A stretch of 64,000 bases of DNA from Cytobacillus oceanisediminis 2691 (GTDB lineage: Bacteria > Bacillota > Bacilli > Bacillales > Cytobacillaceae), in assembly GCF_000294775.2 (NCBI RefSeq), contig NZ_CP015506.1, forward strand, positions 4,997,501 to 5,061,500, written 5' to 3'. Positions 43,248 through 51,612 of the stretch are shown here, piece by piece. Under the pieces are notes generated by a model, which had not been told where the DNA came from, did not search any database, and worked only from the letters and a program-made list of their open reading frames with translations. Each line of letters opens with the position of its first letter. Position 1 is the stretch's first letter. Position numbers and translations under genes: made by a program.

Positions 43248-43508
43248 ATGGAACAGAACTGGTCTATTTCACTTGAGCATGGTAATTACGCTAGTGATTT
43301 GGAGCTTCTGATCAACGATGCGATGGCGGCAGTAAGCCAGACAGCTAAAGGATATTATGTCAATATAGTCACACCAGCTGAGTTAGGTAATCCCGATAAC
43401 TATCTAACTGAAGCGCTGCTCATATACTTCGGAAATAAAGCAGACACTCAATTTATCGATCAATGCGGATGCGGGGGGTATGTTTTGAGGGTATGGAAAA
43501 ACAAGTGA
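43248..43508 (+). CDS. Small CGCGG-motif protein
   Basis: An 86-residue soluble protein ending in a cysteine-glycine motif (QCGCGGYVLRVWKNK) that could bind metal. It is the intact version of the decayed copy at 41786. RBS TGAGGTG precedes the ATG. The following gene begins inside its last codons. No named family or function is recognised. Confidence 0.7.
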   Translation: MEQNWSISLEHGNYASDLELLINDAMAAVSQTAKGYYVNIVTPAELGNPDNYLTEALLIYFGNKADTQFIDQCGCGGYVLRVWKNK

Positions 43509-43768
43509 GGGACCTGACGATTTTGTGTGATTATAAGAACAGGCATGTCATCTTGAATTATTATTATGAAGAGGGGCTTATTGATCGGGATGGTATCAGC
43601 TTTAATGAGATTTACGTCCACGAGGGGACGATATATTTTATCAAAAACAGAAAGCGGATCGTAACCATCAACTCGAAGAAGTATCGTAATATATTGATAG
43701 GCGAGGATTTTCAAAATTACTATATTATGCGGAGAGATAAAAATCGTCTTGATATCTATTTTCCTTAA
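43493..43768 (+). CDS. Hypothetical protein, 91 residues
   Basis: An open frame overlapping the CGCGG gene by 16 bases. The part from ATG 43493 (MEKQVRDLTILCDYKNRHVI) is a compact, beta-rich, charged protein; an earlier ATG at 43463 is possible but would lie deep in the upstream gene. It is followed by a strong terminator, which supports it as the end of a two-gene unit. No family recognised. Confidence 0.55.
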   Translation: MEKQVRDLTILCDYKNRHVILNYYYEEGLIDRDGISFNEIYVHEGTIYFIKNRKRIVTINSKKYRNILIGEDFQNYYIMRRDKNRLDIYFP

Positions 43769-43772
43769 ACGG

Positions 43773-43810
43773 AGCTGCGAAAGCGCTGGATACGCTTTTG
43801 CAGCTTTTTT
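43773..43810 (+). terminator. Terminator of the small-protein operon
   Basis: AGCTGCGAAAGCG and CGCTTTTGCAGCT pair over 13 positions with one mismatch, followed by TTTTTTT. Confidence 0.85.
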
Positions 43811-43828
43811 TATTTGGGAGGAATATAT

Positions 43829-44208
43829 CTATTTGCAAGAAGCCTGAATCTATTTGCGAGCTCCCAGTTCTTTTTCCAAAATCTAAGATTCTATTTGCAA
43901 TTTGATCATCCTAGACTGATCCCAGATCTATTGCTGCTCGTCTATTTGCAGGTAGCAGCCTGGTATTTGCATTTTTCCCCGGTCTATTTGCAGAATTCAT
44001 CCTGCTATTTGCAGCATACTCCGGTTTATTTGCAGAATCCCCGGTTCTATTTGCAAATCAACTAAGCGAGCCGTTTCCCGTTCTTATGCAGTTTACCTAT
44101 TTGCAGAATCCAGCTAACTATTTGTAAATTACCTATTCTATTTGCAGAATTTCCAGCCCTATTTGCAGGGTTAAGCATCTATTTGTATGTTTCCGTGCTC
44201 TTTTTGCA
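43829..44208 (+). repeat. Phased CTATTTGCA array B (largest)
   Basis: CTATTTGCA-like units begin at 43829, 43850, 43891, 43942, 43963, 43984, 44005, 44026, 44047, 44097, 44118, 44138, 44159, 44179 and 44200, mostly exactly 21 bases apart; weaker units lie at 43870, 43928 and 44083. The 12-base spacers are all different. Twice the phase jumps by 50-51 bases. The array fills the space between two terminators of convergent genes. It is the reverse complement of the TGCAAATAG unit in arrays A, C and D. Confidence 0.8.
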
Positions 44209-44244
44209 GGGTTCACATTCTGAACCTGCGGCCACATAAAAACA

Positions 44245-44265
44245 GACCCGCCAAACCGGCGGGTC
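44245..44265 (-). terminator. Terminator of the chemoreceptor gene
   Basis: GACCCGCC and GGCGGGTC form an 8-bp GC-rich stem; on the minus strand TGTTTTTATG follows. Confidence 0.85.
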
Positions 44266-44272
44266 CTTTAAT

Positions 44273-46270
44273 TTAATTCACTTTAAACTTCTTAATAGAA
44301 TCCAGCAGCTCCTCCGCCATCCCCGAAAGCGAAGCCGCAGATGCCGCAATTTCTTCCATGGACGCCAGCTGCTCTTCTGTAGCAGCGGATACATCCTGGC
44401 TTTCGGCTGTGGTGACAGCGGCAATTTCTTCGATTGCGCTTACGAGTTCCACCACCTGGTCGGCACCTTCGGCCATGTCCTTGATGGATGAGGAAACTTC
44501 CGCTATCTGGCCCGAAACGGTGTCGGCAAATTGCTGGATGTGGCTGAAGGCATCTCCTGCATTGTTAACCAGGTCAATTCCTTTTTCCACTTCAGCTGTT
44601 CCTTTTTCCATTGAAGTGATGGCCTTGCTTGTGTCCGTTTGAATCGTTGAGATCAGTTCGCGGATGCTTTCCGTCGATTTGGATGATTGTTCCGCCAGCT
44701 TGCGGACTTCATCGGCTACAACGGCGAAGCCTCTCCCGTGCTCACCTGCCCTTGCTGCTTCAATCGCTGCGTTTAGCGCGAGCAGATTCGTCTGGTCGGC
44801 AATTTCAGAAATGACATTGACAATCTGGCCAATTTCCTCTGAACGCTTCCCTAATGTATGAACAATTGAACCTAGTTCAGAGACTGTTAGATTAATATTT
44901 TTCATCTGGTTTGTTGAAAGGTCGATCGCTTCATTTCCTTTTACAACCACCTCATTTGTTTCATTAGCTGTTTGGGCAACCACATTTGTGTTGAGCATGA
45001 TTCTCTGAATGCGGCCGGACATCTCTTTTACGACAGAAGTGCTTTCTTTCACCTTTTCCGTCTGCTGCTCAGTAGCTGTTGCTACTTCTTGGATGGAGTT
45101 GGCGACCTGCTCTGTTGCCATGTTATTCTGTTCGGAGCTTGCCGTCAGCTGTTCCGATGATGAAGCAAGGTGAACCGCTTTTTCACCTACCTGGTTGATT
45201 AATTGCTGAAGCGAAGCAACCATCTTATTGAAGCTGATGCCCAGTTTGCTGATTTCATCGTTATTTTTAACATCAAATTTCTGAGTCAGGTCTCCCTCGC
45301 TGACTTTATCAGTTGCTGCGATCAGCTGATTGAGCGGACGGGTAATCGAACGGACAATAAAATAAGAAATAAGTGCACCAATAAGTACGAAAATGGCGAT
45401 GAATATAATCGTCGACATTAAGATAGGCTGTACGGCTGATGTTACTTCTTCCAGATTCATTGTGCCAAGCACCTTCATGCCTGTCAGCCCATTGGTGGTA
45501 AAGTGCATTTCTTTCTTTTCGCCATCAAGAGTGTATTCTACCTGCCCTTTTTCCTTTTCCAGGACTTCCGGCAGCCAGCTTCCCTCTGCCTCTGTGCCTG
45601 GCTTCTCCTGCGGGTGCACTAAAAAGCTTCCCTCCGCACTTAAGATAGCGGGATAGCCTTCTTTCCCAATCTTAATGTTATTGGATAGTTCACTTAGAGC
45701 AGAGAGACTTAAGTCAATCCCGATAACACCGGAGCTGTCGCCAAGCTTTTGGGCTACTGTGATTAGGATATTTCCGCTTACAGCATCAACATATGGCTCC
45801 GTGATGAAGGCTTTTCCCTTTGCCTCCATGGCACCCTGGTACCAGGGGCGTGTGGTTGCATCAAAGTCAGCCGGCAAATCTGCACGCGGATAAATAACTA
45901 AATCTCCATTTTCAGAGCCTGCATAAATGGCAACTGCCTCCGGATTCAGCTCTTTATATTGACTAAAGGCTTTATTCGTCTCGTCTAATTCTTCCGCAGT
46001 ATAAAAATTCTTCTGTATCCGCTTTGAAAAATAATTCGTATCTTCCATTTTTGTTTTAATAAAATCCATGATAAATTGGTCAAGGATTTTTACATTGTCA
46101 TCCGCACTCATTTCAATCTGGCCTGTTATTTCGTCTTGAGCCTTCTGATAGGAAATGTATCCAATTGAGGTGGATGGAATTAATAGAATAATAATAAATG
46201 AGAGCAATAATTTCTTTCTAATAGTAAATGAAAACAGCGACCCTTTTTCTTTCTGTTTTTTCTTTTTCAT
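44273..46270 (-). CDS. Methyl-accepting chemotaxis protein (dCache, membrane)
   Basis: A 665-residue receptor: membrane helix about 18-38, extracellular dCache sensor (about 40-280, with [20 protein letters not shown], a pattern typical of amino-acid or organic-acid binders), second helix about 285-307, HAMP (about 308-360), and the cytoplasmic signalling domain with the hairpin tip [37 protein letters not shown]. It controls CheA and flagellar rotation in response to an external ligand. Confidence 0.93.
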   Translation of the reverse strand: MKKKKQKEKGSLFSFTIRKKLLLSFIIILLIPSTSIGYISYQKAQDEITGQIEMSADDNVKILDQFIMDFIKTKMEDTNYFSKRIQKNFYTAEELDETNKAFSQYKELNPEAVAIYAGSENGDLVIYPRADLPADFDATTRPWYQGAMEAKGKAFITEPYVDAVSGNILITVAQKLGDSSGVIGIDLSLSALSELSNNIKIGKEGYPAILSAEGSFLVHPQEKPGTEAEGSWLPEVLEKEKGQVEYTLDGEKKEMHFTTNGLTGMKVLGTMNLEEVTSAVQPILMSTIIFIAIFVLIGALISYFIVRSITRPLNQLIAATDKVSEGDLTQKFDVKNNDEISKLGISFNKMVASLQQLINQVGEKAVHLASSSEQLTASSEQNNMATEQVANSIQEVATATEQQTEKVKESTSVVKEMSGRIQRIMLNTNVVAQTANETNEVVVKGNEAIDLSTNQMKNINLTVSELGSIVHTLGKRSEEIGQIVNVISEIADQTNLLALNAAIEAARAGEHGRGFAVVADEVRKLAEQSSKSTESIRELISTIQTDTSKAITSMEKGTAEVEKGIDLVNNAGDAFSHIQQFADTVSGQIAEVSSSIKDMAEGADQVVELVSAIEEIAAVTTAESQDVSAATEEQLASMEEIAASAASLSGMAEELLDSIKKFKVN

Positions 46271-46290
46271 AATTGACCCCTTTTGAAAAG

Positions 46291-47247
46291 TTAGTAATTT
46301 ACCGCCTTAACCTGCGAGATGGCACCTTCGAGCTTCTCGTCAACTACCCTTGCATCGTCAATATGCCTCTGGATCAGCTCGTTCACTTGATCAAAAACAG
46401 ACTTCGTCTCCGAAATCTCATCGGCCACCTCCTGGGAATATCCCTTCTGAGCGTTTATCATTTCTATCACTTCACTGACTTCTGTTTCAACCGTATGGAT
46501 AAGGCTTGTGATCGAATCAATTTTGCTGGTAGTTTGGCCACTGAGGGACATGCCATCTTTAATTAATTCGGTGCTTGCGACTGTGGAGTTCAGTGTTGCT
46601 TCAATATCGTCCTGAATATTTTTCGTCAGGGAACTAATATTAGCCGTACTCGTCGCTGTACTTTCAGCCAGTTTCCGGACCTCATCCGCAACGACAGCAA
46701 ATCCTTTGCCCTGCTCGCCTGCGCGTGCCGCTTCGATGGATGCATTCAAAGCCAGGAGATTTGTTTGTTCCGCGATATCTTTTATGACCTGAACAATCAT
46801 CTCAATTTCTTTTGACCTTTTGCTCAGCGCCTCCATCTTCTGTGAATTCACTTCTAATTGCTCACCCAGCTGCTTAATAAGCTGTTCAGACTTGCTCACG
46901 GATCCACGGCCTTCCTCCGAGCTTTTTACCATCTCTTTTGCAGACTGGATCAGATTTTCCCCCTTATCAGATAAAGTGAGACTGTTTGTAAAAGTAGCTT
47001 CACTATGTCTTTTTACGTTTTCAAAACCGTCTTTAATCTTCAAAACCAAATCCCCCAGCATGTAATGCTGTCCATTGACCATTTCATGCTGGCTCACCGT
47101 ATTCGTCAAATCTTCATTGAATGAATGAATCAGTGTCTGATAATATTTTTCCCTGCGCTGAAATTCTTCTTCAGCAGCCTGAATTTTTGATTCCAGCTCC
47201 CGCTTTTCTACCTCCAGCTGCTTCAACTTTCCTTTTCCAAACATCAT
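46291..47247 (-). CDS. Soluble methyl-accepting chemotaxis-type receptor
   Basis: A protein of about 318 residues with an N-terminal coiled coil, no membrane helix and a C-terminal MCP signalling domain ([20 protein letters not shown], then [16 protein letters not shown]). Soluble receptors of this kind (e.g. B. subtilis YfmS) sense intracellular states. It is 20 bases upstream of the membrane receptor gene, so the two are probably co-transcribed. The start is uncertain: ATGs at 47247 and 47244 fit the GGGGAG site better than the ATG at 47259. Confidence 0.85.
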   Translation of the reverse strand: MMFGKGKLKQLEVEKRELESKIQAAEEEFQRREKYYQTLIHSFNEDLTNTVSQHEMVNGQHYMLGDLVLKIKDGFENVKRHSEATFTNSLTLSDKGENLIQSAKEMVKSSEEGRGSVSKSEQLIKQLGEQLEVNSQKMEALSKRSKEIEMIVQVIKDIAEQTNLLALNASIEAARAGEQGKGFAVVADEVRKLAESTATSTANISSLTKNIQDDIEATLNSTVASTELIKDGMSLSGQTTSKIDSITSLIHTVETEVSEVIEMINAQKGYSQEVADEISETKSVFDQVNELIQRHIDDARVVDEKLEGAISQVKAVNY

Positions 47248-47360
47248 TGATCTCCCCATCTCATATATACTCTTCTATTATATCGACAGAAAACGTGAAA
47301 TTTTGTGACCTTTTGCACTCTTTTTAAAAATATATGGGTCTTTCTAATCAACAAAAAAGA

Positions 47361-47385
47361 AGCACCCGCATTTCATTGCAGGTGC
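47361..47385 (-). terminator. Terminator of the alcohol dehydrogenase-GntP-semialdehyde dehydrogenase operon
   Basis: AGCACCCGCA pairs with TGCAGGTGCC-side bases (one mismatch inside), loop TTTCAT; on the minus strand TTCTTTTTTG follows. Confidence 0.8.
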
Positions 47386-47401
47386 CTCATCTCTCTTATT
47401 T

Positions 47402-48859
47402 TTACCAGCGTGCAGTCAGCATCTTTCTCCTCGTATAGAATTCCACACCATCTGTTCCGTTGGCGTGAAGGTCTCCATAGAACGAATTCTTCCAGCCGGA
47501 GAATGGGAAGAAGGCCATTGGAGCCGGTACGCCGATGTTGACGCCGAGCATGCCTACTTCAATGTTTTCTCTGAAGTAGCGGACGCTGCTTCCATTTTGA
47601 GTAAACAGGCAGGCGCCATTACCAAAGTCGGATTTGTTGGTGAGCTCGATTGCTTCTTCCAGGCTCTTCACACGTACGATGGATAAAACTGGTGCGAAAA
47701 TTTCTTCTTTCCAGATTTTCATGGATGGGTTTACATTGTCAAAGATCGTTGGTCCAATGAAATAGCCATTTTCGTGATATGCTTCGTCTTTGCGGCCATC
47801 GCGGACAAGGGTTGCTCCTTCTTTTTCGCCAATTTCAATATAACCGCTTGTACGCTCCTTGTTTTCCTGGCGAATGACTGGCCCTAAGAAAACTTCTTCG
47901 TCCAGCCCGTTTCCAATAGTCAGCTGGCTTGCCTGCTCATTCAATTTCTCAACAAGCTCGTCGGCAACAGAATCCACAGCTACTACTACAGAGCAGGCCA
48001 TGCACCTTTCACCTGCTGACCCGTAAGCGGCAGCAATTATTTCTTTAACAGCTCCATCAAGGTCTGCATCAGGCATAACGATAGAGTGATTTTTTGCTCC
48101 AGCAAGCGCCTGTACGCGTTTGCCGTTCGCTGTTGCTGACTTGTATATATACTCGGCAACAGGCTGGGAGCCAACGAAAGAAATAGCCGGTACATCCTTA
48201 TGGTCGATCAGGCTGTTCACCACATCATGCGCACCATGGACGATATTGAATACCCCAGCCGGCAGGCCTGCTTCTGTGAACAGCTCTGCCAGGCGGTTAG
48301 CCAGGATTGGTGTTCTTTCAGACGGCTTTAAGACGAATGTGTTTCCGCAGGCAATCGCAAGCGGAAACATCCAGCAAGGTACCATCATCGGGAAGTTGAA
48401 AGGTGTGATGCCGCCGATGACGCCAACCGGGTAGCGGTACATGCCCGATTCTATATTCGTCGCAATGTCAGGAAGCTGCTTACCCATCATAAGAGATGGC
48501 GCGCCTGCAGCAAATTCCACACATTCAATTCCGCGCTGAACCTCACCGTAAGCTTCTTTATAGTTTTTGCCGTTTTCCTGTGTAATCAGCTTTGCCAGAT
48601 CGTCCCAGTTGTCTACTAAAAGCTGCTGATATTTAAATAGTACTCTGGCTCTTTTTGGCACCGGCGTTTTGCTCCAGGTTTTAAACGCTTCTTTGGCAGC
48701 CTGAACAGCTTTATCGACATCTTCGCGGGTTGAGATTGGAGTGCGTGCAAGCTCCTCGCCCGTTGCCGGGTTTGGCACCAATTCGAATTTATCCGTGTTT
48801 GCATCCACCCATTCGCCATTGATAAAGTTCTTTAATACCTTTGCTGTTGTCGCTGTCAT
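47402..48859 (-). CDS. mmsA: CoA-acylating methylmalonate/malonate semialdehyde dehydrogenase
   Basis: A 485-residue aldehyde dehydrogenase of the MmsA/IolA type, with the nucleophile in [14 protein letters not shown] and the family start FINGEWVDA. It converts (methyl)malonate semialdehyde to propionyl- or acetyl-CoA with loss of CO2. It is the last gene of a sigma-54 operon with an iron-type alcohol dehydrogenase and GntP permease, not of an inositol or valine operon, so the likely route is 3-hydroxypropionate or 3-hydroxyisobutyrate to acyl-CoA. Confidence 0.9.
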   Translation of the reverse strand: MTATTAKVLKNFINGEWVDANTDKFELVPNPATGEELARTPISTREDVDKAVQAAKEAFKTWSKTPVPKRARVLFKYQQLLVDNWDDLAKLITQENGKNYKEAYGEVQRGIECVEFAAGAPSLMMGKQLPDIATNIESGMYRYPVGVIGGITPFNFPMMVPCWMFPLAIACGNTFVLKPSERTPILANRLAELFTEAGLPAGVFNIVHGAHDVVNSLIDHKDVPAISFVGSQPVAEYIYKSATANGKRVQALAGAKNHSIVMPDADLDGAVKEIIAAAYGSAGERCMACSVVVAVDSVADELVEKLNEQASQLTIGNGLDEEVFLGPVIRQENKERTSGYIEIGEKEGATLVRDGRKDEAYHENGYFIGPTIFDNVNPSMKIWKEEIFAPVLSIVRVKSLEEAIELTNKSDFGNGACLFTQNGSSVRYFRENIEVGMLGVNIGVPAPMAFFPFSGWKNSFYGDLHANGTDGVEFYTRRKMLTARW

Positions 48860-48896
48860 AAGTAAAATCCCCTTTCAAAATTAGAAGTCTATTATT

Positions 48897-50249
48897 TTAA
48901 AAAATTGAATATAAGATCACAGCCAGGAATAACACAGCCGTTGGCATTGCTGCACTCAGGATAAAAATTGGCCAGTAGGAACGCTTATGGGTTTCCCCGC
49001 ATATTGCCCGGATCGTCGTAACGACATAGCCATTATGCGGAAGTGAATCCAGACCGCCCGAAGCAAGTGCTGAAATCCTGTGCATCGCCCCAGGATCGAG
49101 GCCTTGGGCCATATACATAGGCGCCAGAATCGGAAGGGCAATCCCCAAACCGCCTGAAGCCGAGCCTGTAATCCCGCAAATCAGCGTAACGGCTATCGCC
49201 AGTCCCATTAAGGGAGGTCCAGGAATATTGACCAGAGCATCGACGAATGTATCAAAGGCAGCAACCTGGGCGGCAACACTTCCGAAGCCCACAACCGCAC
49301 ACGTATTAGCCGCAGCGACTAAAGCATCCTGGGCACCTTTTGCCAAAGCCTCCCAAAATCCAACCAGATATTTAATCATCAATACACATGCCAAAATGAT
49401 CCCGCTCGTCAGGGAAATTAAAGCGGCCGCCGTTGACGAAGTAAAGTTGGCTGCTGTGTTTAAAATGGCAATAACGGAAGCCAGCGGCAATATCGCCATC
49501 AATACATTCGGGAAGTCCTTCCCTGCAGGGGCAGCATCAGGCCTTTGCAGGGACAGCTCCGTTTCCAGAGCAGCCGCCGACTCATTTGGAGCACCGGACT
49601 GCTGATTCGGCAAAGAAAATACCTCTCCATTTTGAACCGCTTTTTTCACCATCCGGCTTAGTAATATACCGCCTGTTACCATTATGATTAATGCCATTAA
49701 CACTCCAATGATTCCACCTGCAGTCGGCTTTGTTCCGAAAAACTCAGTTGGAATCAGGTTTTGGATTTCCGGCGAGCCCGGTGCTGTCATCGTAAACGAA
49801 ATCGACCCGAACACCAAAGCAGCCGGGATAAAGCGATGCGGCAGATTGGCCACTTTAAATAAGGAGACAGCGATTGGGTACACTGCGAAGCCTACGACAA
49901 ACAAGCTGACGCCGCCATATGTCATAATCGCTGCTGCGGCCACGACAGCAAATACAGCTCTCGATGGGCCCAGTGTATCCTTAACCCAATTCGCAATACT
50001 GTCAGCCGCCTTGGTTACCTGCATAATTTTTCCGAAAACTGCCCCAAGCAGGAAGATTAGAAACCATGAGTAAAAATAATTTGTAAAGCCTGTCATATAA
50101 TGCTCTGTCAGGGCAGTCTCAAGATTAAGTCCTCCTGAAAGAGCAACCACAACGGCGCTGATGATGGCGGCAATAATTATATTTACGCCTTTCATTGTTA
50201 AATACATTAATAGAATCAGTGAAGCGATTAAGCCCAGCATTCCAAGCAT
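48897..50249 (-). CDS. GntP-family permease
   Basis: A 450-residue permease with about 12-14 hydrophobic segments and GntP signatures (TGSASGGLGIALPILAPMY, SLPHNGYVVTTIRAICGETH). The family imports gluconate, other sugar acids and short hydroxy acids such as 3-hydroxybutyrate by proton symport. Position between the alcohol dehydrogenase and the semialdehyde dehydrogenase suggests it brings in the hydroxy acid they oxidise. It is a diverged paralogue of the permease at 53705. Confidence 0.88.
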   Translation of the reverse strand: MLGMLGLIASLILLMYLTMKGVNIIIAAIISAVVVALSGGLNLETALTEHYMTGFTNYFYSWFLIFLLGAVFGKIMQVTKAADSIANWVKDTLGPSRAVFAVVAAAAIMTYGGVSLFVVGFAVYPIAVSLFKVANLPHRFIPAALVFGSISFTMTAPGSPEIQNLIPTEFFGTKPTAGGIIGVLMALIIMVTGGILLSRMVKKAVQNGEVFSLPNQQSGAPNESAAALETELSLQRPDAAPAGKDFPNVLMAILPLASVIAILNTAANFTSSTAAALISLTSGIILACVLMIKYLVGFWEALAKGAQDALVAAANTCAVVGFGSVAAQVAAFDTFVDALVNIPGPPLMGLAIAVTLICGITGSASGGLGIALPILAPMYMAQGLDPGAMHRISALASGGLDSLPHNGYVVTTIRAICGETHKRSYWPIFILSAAMPTAVLFLAVILYSIF

Positions 50250-50264
50250 CTGATTGTCCCCCTG

Positions 50265-51461
50265 TTACACTTTTTCTGTTTCAGAGGAAAACTGATATTC
50301 ATAGCAAACATGGTATAGCTCTTCCAGCTCGCTCTGAGTCGGGACTCTTGGATTGTTGCCAGGGCTGCCGCTGTCAATCGCATCAGTTGCCATTTTACTT
50401 ATCGCAGCCTTAAACGCTTCTTCGTCAATTCCCCATCCTCTTAAGTTAGGAATATTTAATTTCAAACACAAATCCTTAACAGATTGAACAGCGATTTCAG
50501 CTGCTTCTTCTCTGGTAAGGCTTTCATTATCAGGCTGAAAAATTCGTCCGATATCTGCTAAGCGATCAATACATGCTTCCTGGCTGAATTCCAATACGGC
50601 CGGCAAGAGCATGGCATTCGAGATTCCATGCGGTACATGGAATAAAGCTCCAATGGGACGGCTCATTCCGTGCACAAGGCATACGGATGCGTTTGAGAAC
50701 GCCATTCCAGCCTGGAGAGAACCAAGGCTCATCGCCTCACGGGCATCGACGTTTTCCCCCTCATTGTAAGCGGTTAAAATATTTTCCACGATCAGTTTCA
50801 TAGCTGATACCGCTATCGTATCGGTCATTGGATGTGCTTTTTTAGACAGATATGCTTCAATGGCATGGCTTAATGCATCCACCCCTGTTGCAGATGTAAC
50901 ATTCTTCGGTGAGGATATCGTGAGCAAAGGATCCACAATTGCTACACTCGGCATGAAGGCAGGCTGCTTAATCATCATTTTTACATCATTGGATGAGTTC
51001 GTAATGACTGTTACATCTGTTGCCTCTGAGCCTGTCCCGGCTGTCGTCGGAATGGCAATGTGAGGTACAGGCGCATTCTTAGCCAGTTTCCTTCCTCCCA
51101 TATAATCGCCGATATAGCCGCCATTCGTTGCGAGAACGGCGATGGCTTTCGCCGTATCAATACAGCTGCCGCCTCCTACTGAGATGACCATGTCGCATTG
51201 CTCTTTTTGAAAAAGCGTCAATGCTTCTACTACATACTCATCAGTTGGTTCAGAGGTTACCCCAAGGTATACCTCGCTATTTACTCCGGCTTCCTGAAGA
51301 AGAGTTCTGCATTCGCTTACATAACCGAGCTGATCCATTATTTTGTCACTGATTATTAATGCCTTTTTCCCTCTAAGCGCCGCTTCAGCACCAACTTTTT
51401 CGGAAGATCCCCTTCCATAAAAGATCGGTTCCGGCACACGGAAAACTGCTGGTTTCTCCAT
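50265..51461 (-). CDS. Iron-containing (type III) alcohol dehydrogenase
   Basis: About 398 residues with NAD motif GGGSCIDTAKA and the metal-binding histidines in DALSHAIEAY and HGMSRPIGALFHVPHG. In this context it most likely oxidises the terminal hydroxyl of an imported 3-hydroxy acid to the semialdehyde used by the last gene. ATG at 51461 is preferred: AAGGGG lies 11 bases upstream, while the GTG at 51473 would touch it. The sigma-54 promoter lies 39 bases upstream. Confidence 0.88.
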   Translation of the reverse strand: MEKPAVFRVPEPIFYGRGSSEKVGAEAALRGKKALIISDKIMDQLGYVSECRTLLQEAGVNSEVYLGVTSEPTDEYVVEALTLFQKEQCDMVISVGGGSCIDTAKAIAVLATNGGYIGDYMGGRKLAKNAPVPHIAIPTTAGTGSEATDVTVITNSSNDVKMMIKQPAFMPSVAIVDPLLTISSPKNVTSATGVDALSHAIEAYLSKKAHPMTDTIAVSAMKLIVENILTAYNEGENVDAREAMSLGSLQAGMAFSNASVCLVHGMSRPIGALFHVPHGISNAMLLPAVLEFSQEACIDRLADIGRIFQPDNESLTREEAAEIAVQSVKDLCLKLNIPNLRGWGIDEEAFKAAISKMATDAIDSGSPGNNPRVPTQSELEELYHVCYEYQFSSETEKV

Positions 51462-51499
51462 TGAACATTCCACCCCTTTTGCTTCGTTACTACTATACT

Positions 51500-51515
51500 T
51501 GCAAGGAGTGTGCCA
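51500..51515 (-). promoter_or_regulatory. Sigma-54 promoter of the 3-hydroxy-acid operon
   Basis: On the minus strand TGGCACACTCCTTGCA is a perfect match to TGGCAC-N5-TTGCW. Confidence 0.92.
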
Positions 51516-51557
51516 ACTATGAAACCCAGTAAAGTCAGTGTTCTATTTCTGCCAAAG

Positions 51558-51606
51558 TGTAGCTGCTACACTACAACTGTAGATATTTTGTAGCGAAACC
51601 ACTACA
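51558..51606 (-). promoter_or_regulatory. Activator sites: TGTAG/CTACA palindromes
   Basis: Perfect palindrome TGTAGCTGCTACA (51558-51570), then CTACA-AC-TGTAG (51571-51582) and TGTAG-N8-CTACA (51589-51606). They fill the gap between the activator's stop codon and the sigma-54 promoter, about 70-115 bases upstream of the predicted transcript start. Confidence 0.75.
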
Positions 51607-51612
51607 CTACAT

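Noticed and set aside
43814-44065. Plus-strand ORF of 83 codons with repeated YLQ
   Set aside because: It lies wholly in array B; the 7-residue repeat follows from the 21-base period. No RBS and no conserved composition.
43829-44208. CRISPR array
   Set aside because: The conserved unit is only 9-10 bases with 11-12 base spacers, and no cas genes are present. Real repeats are longer and spacers are 26-40 bases.
47402-48859. Inositol operon iolA
   Set aside because: No other iol genes; operon and sigma-54 control indicate another pathway.
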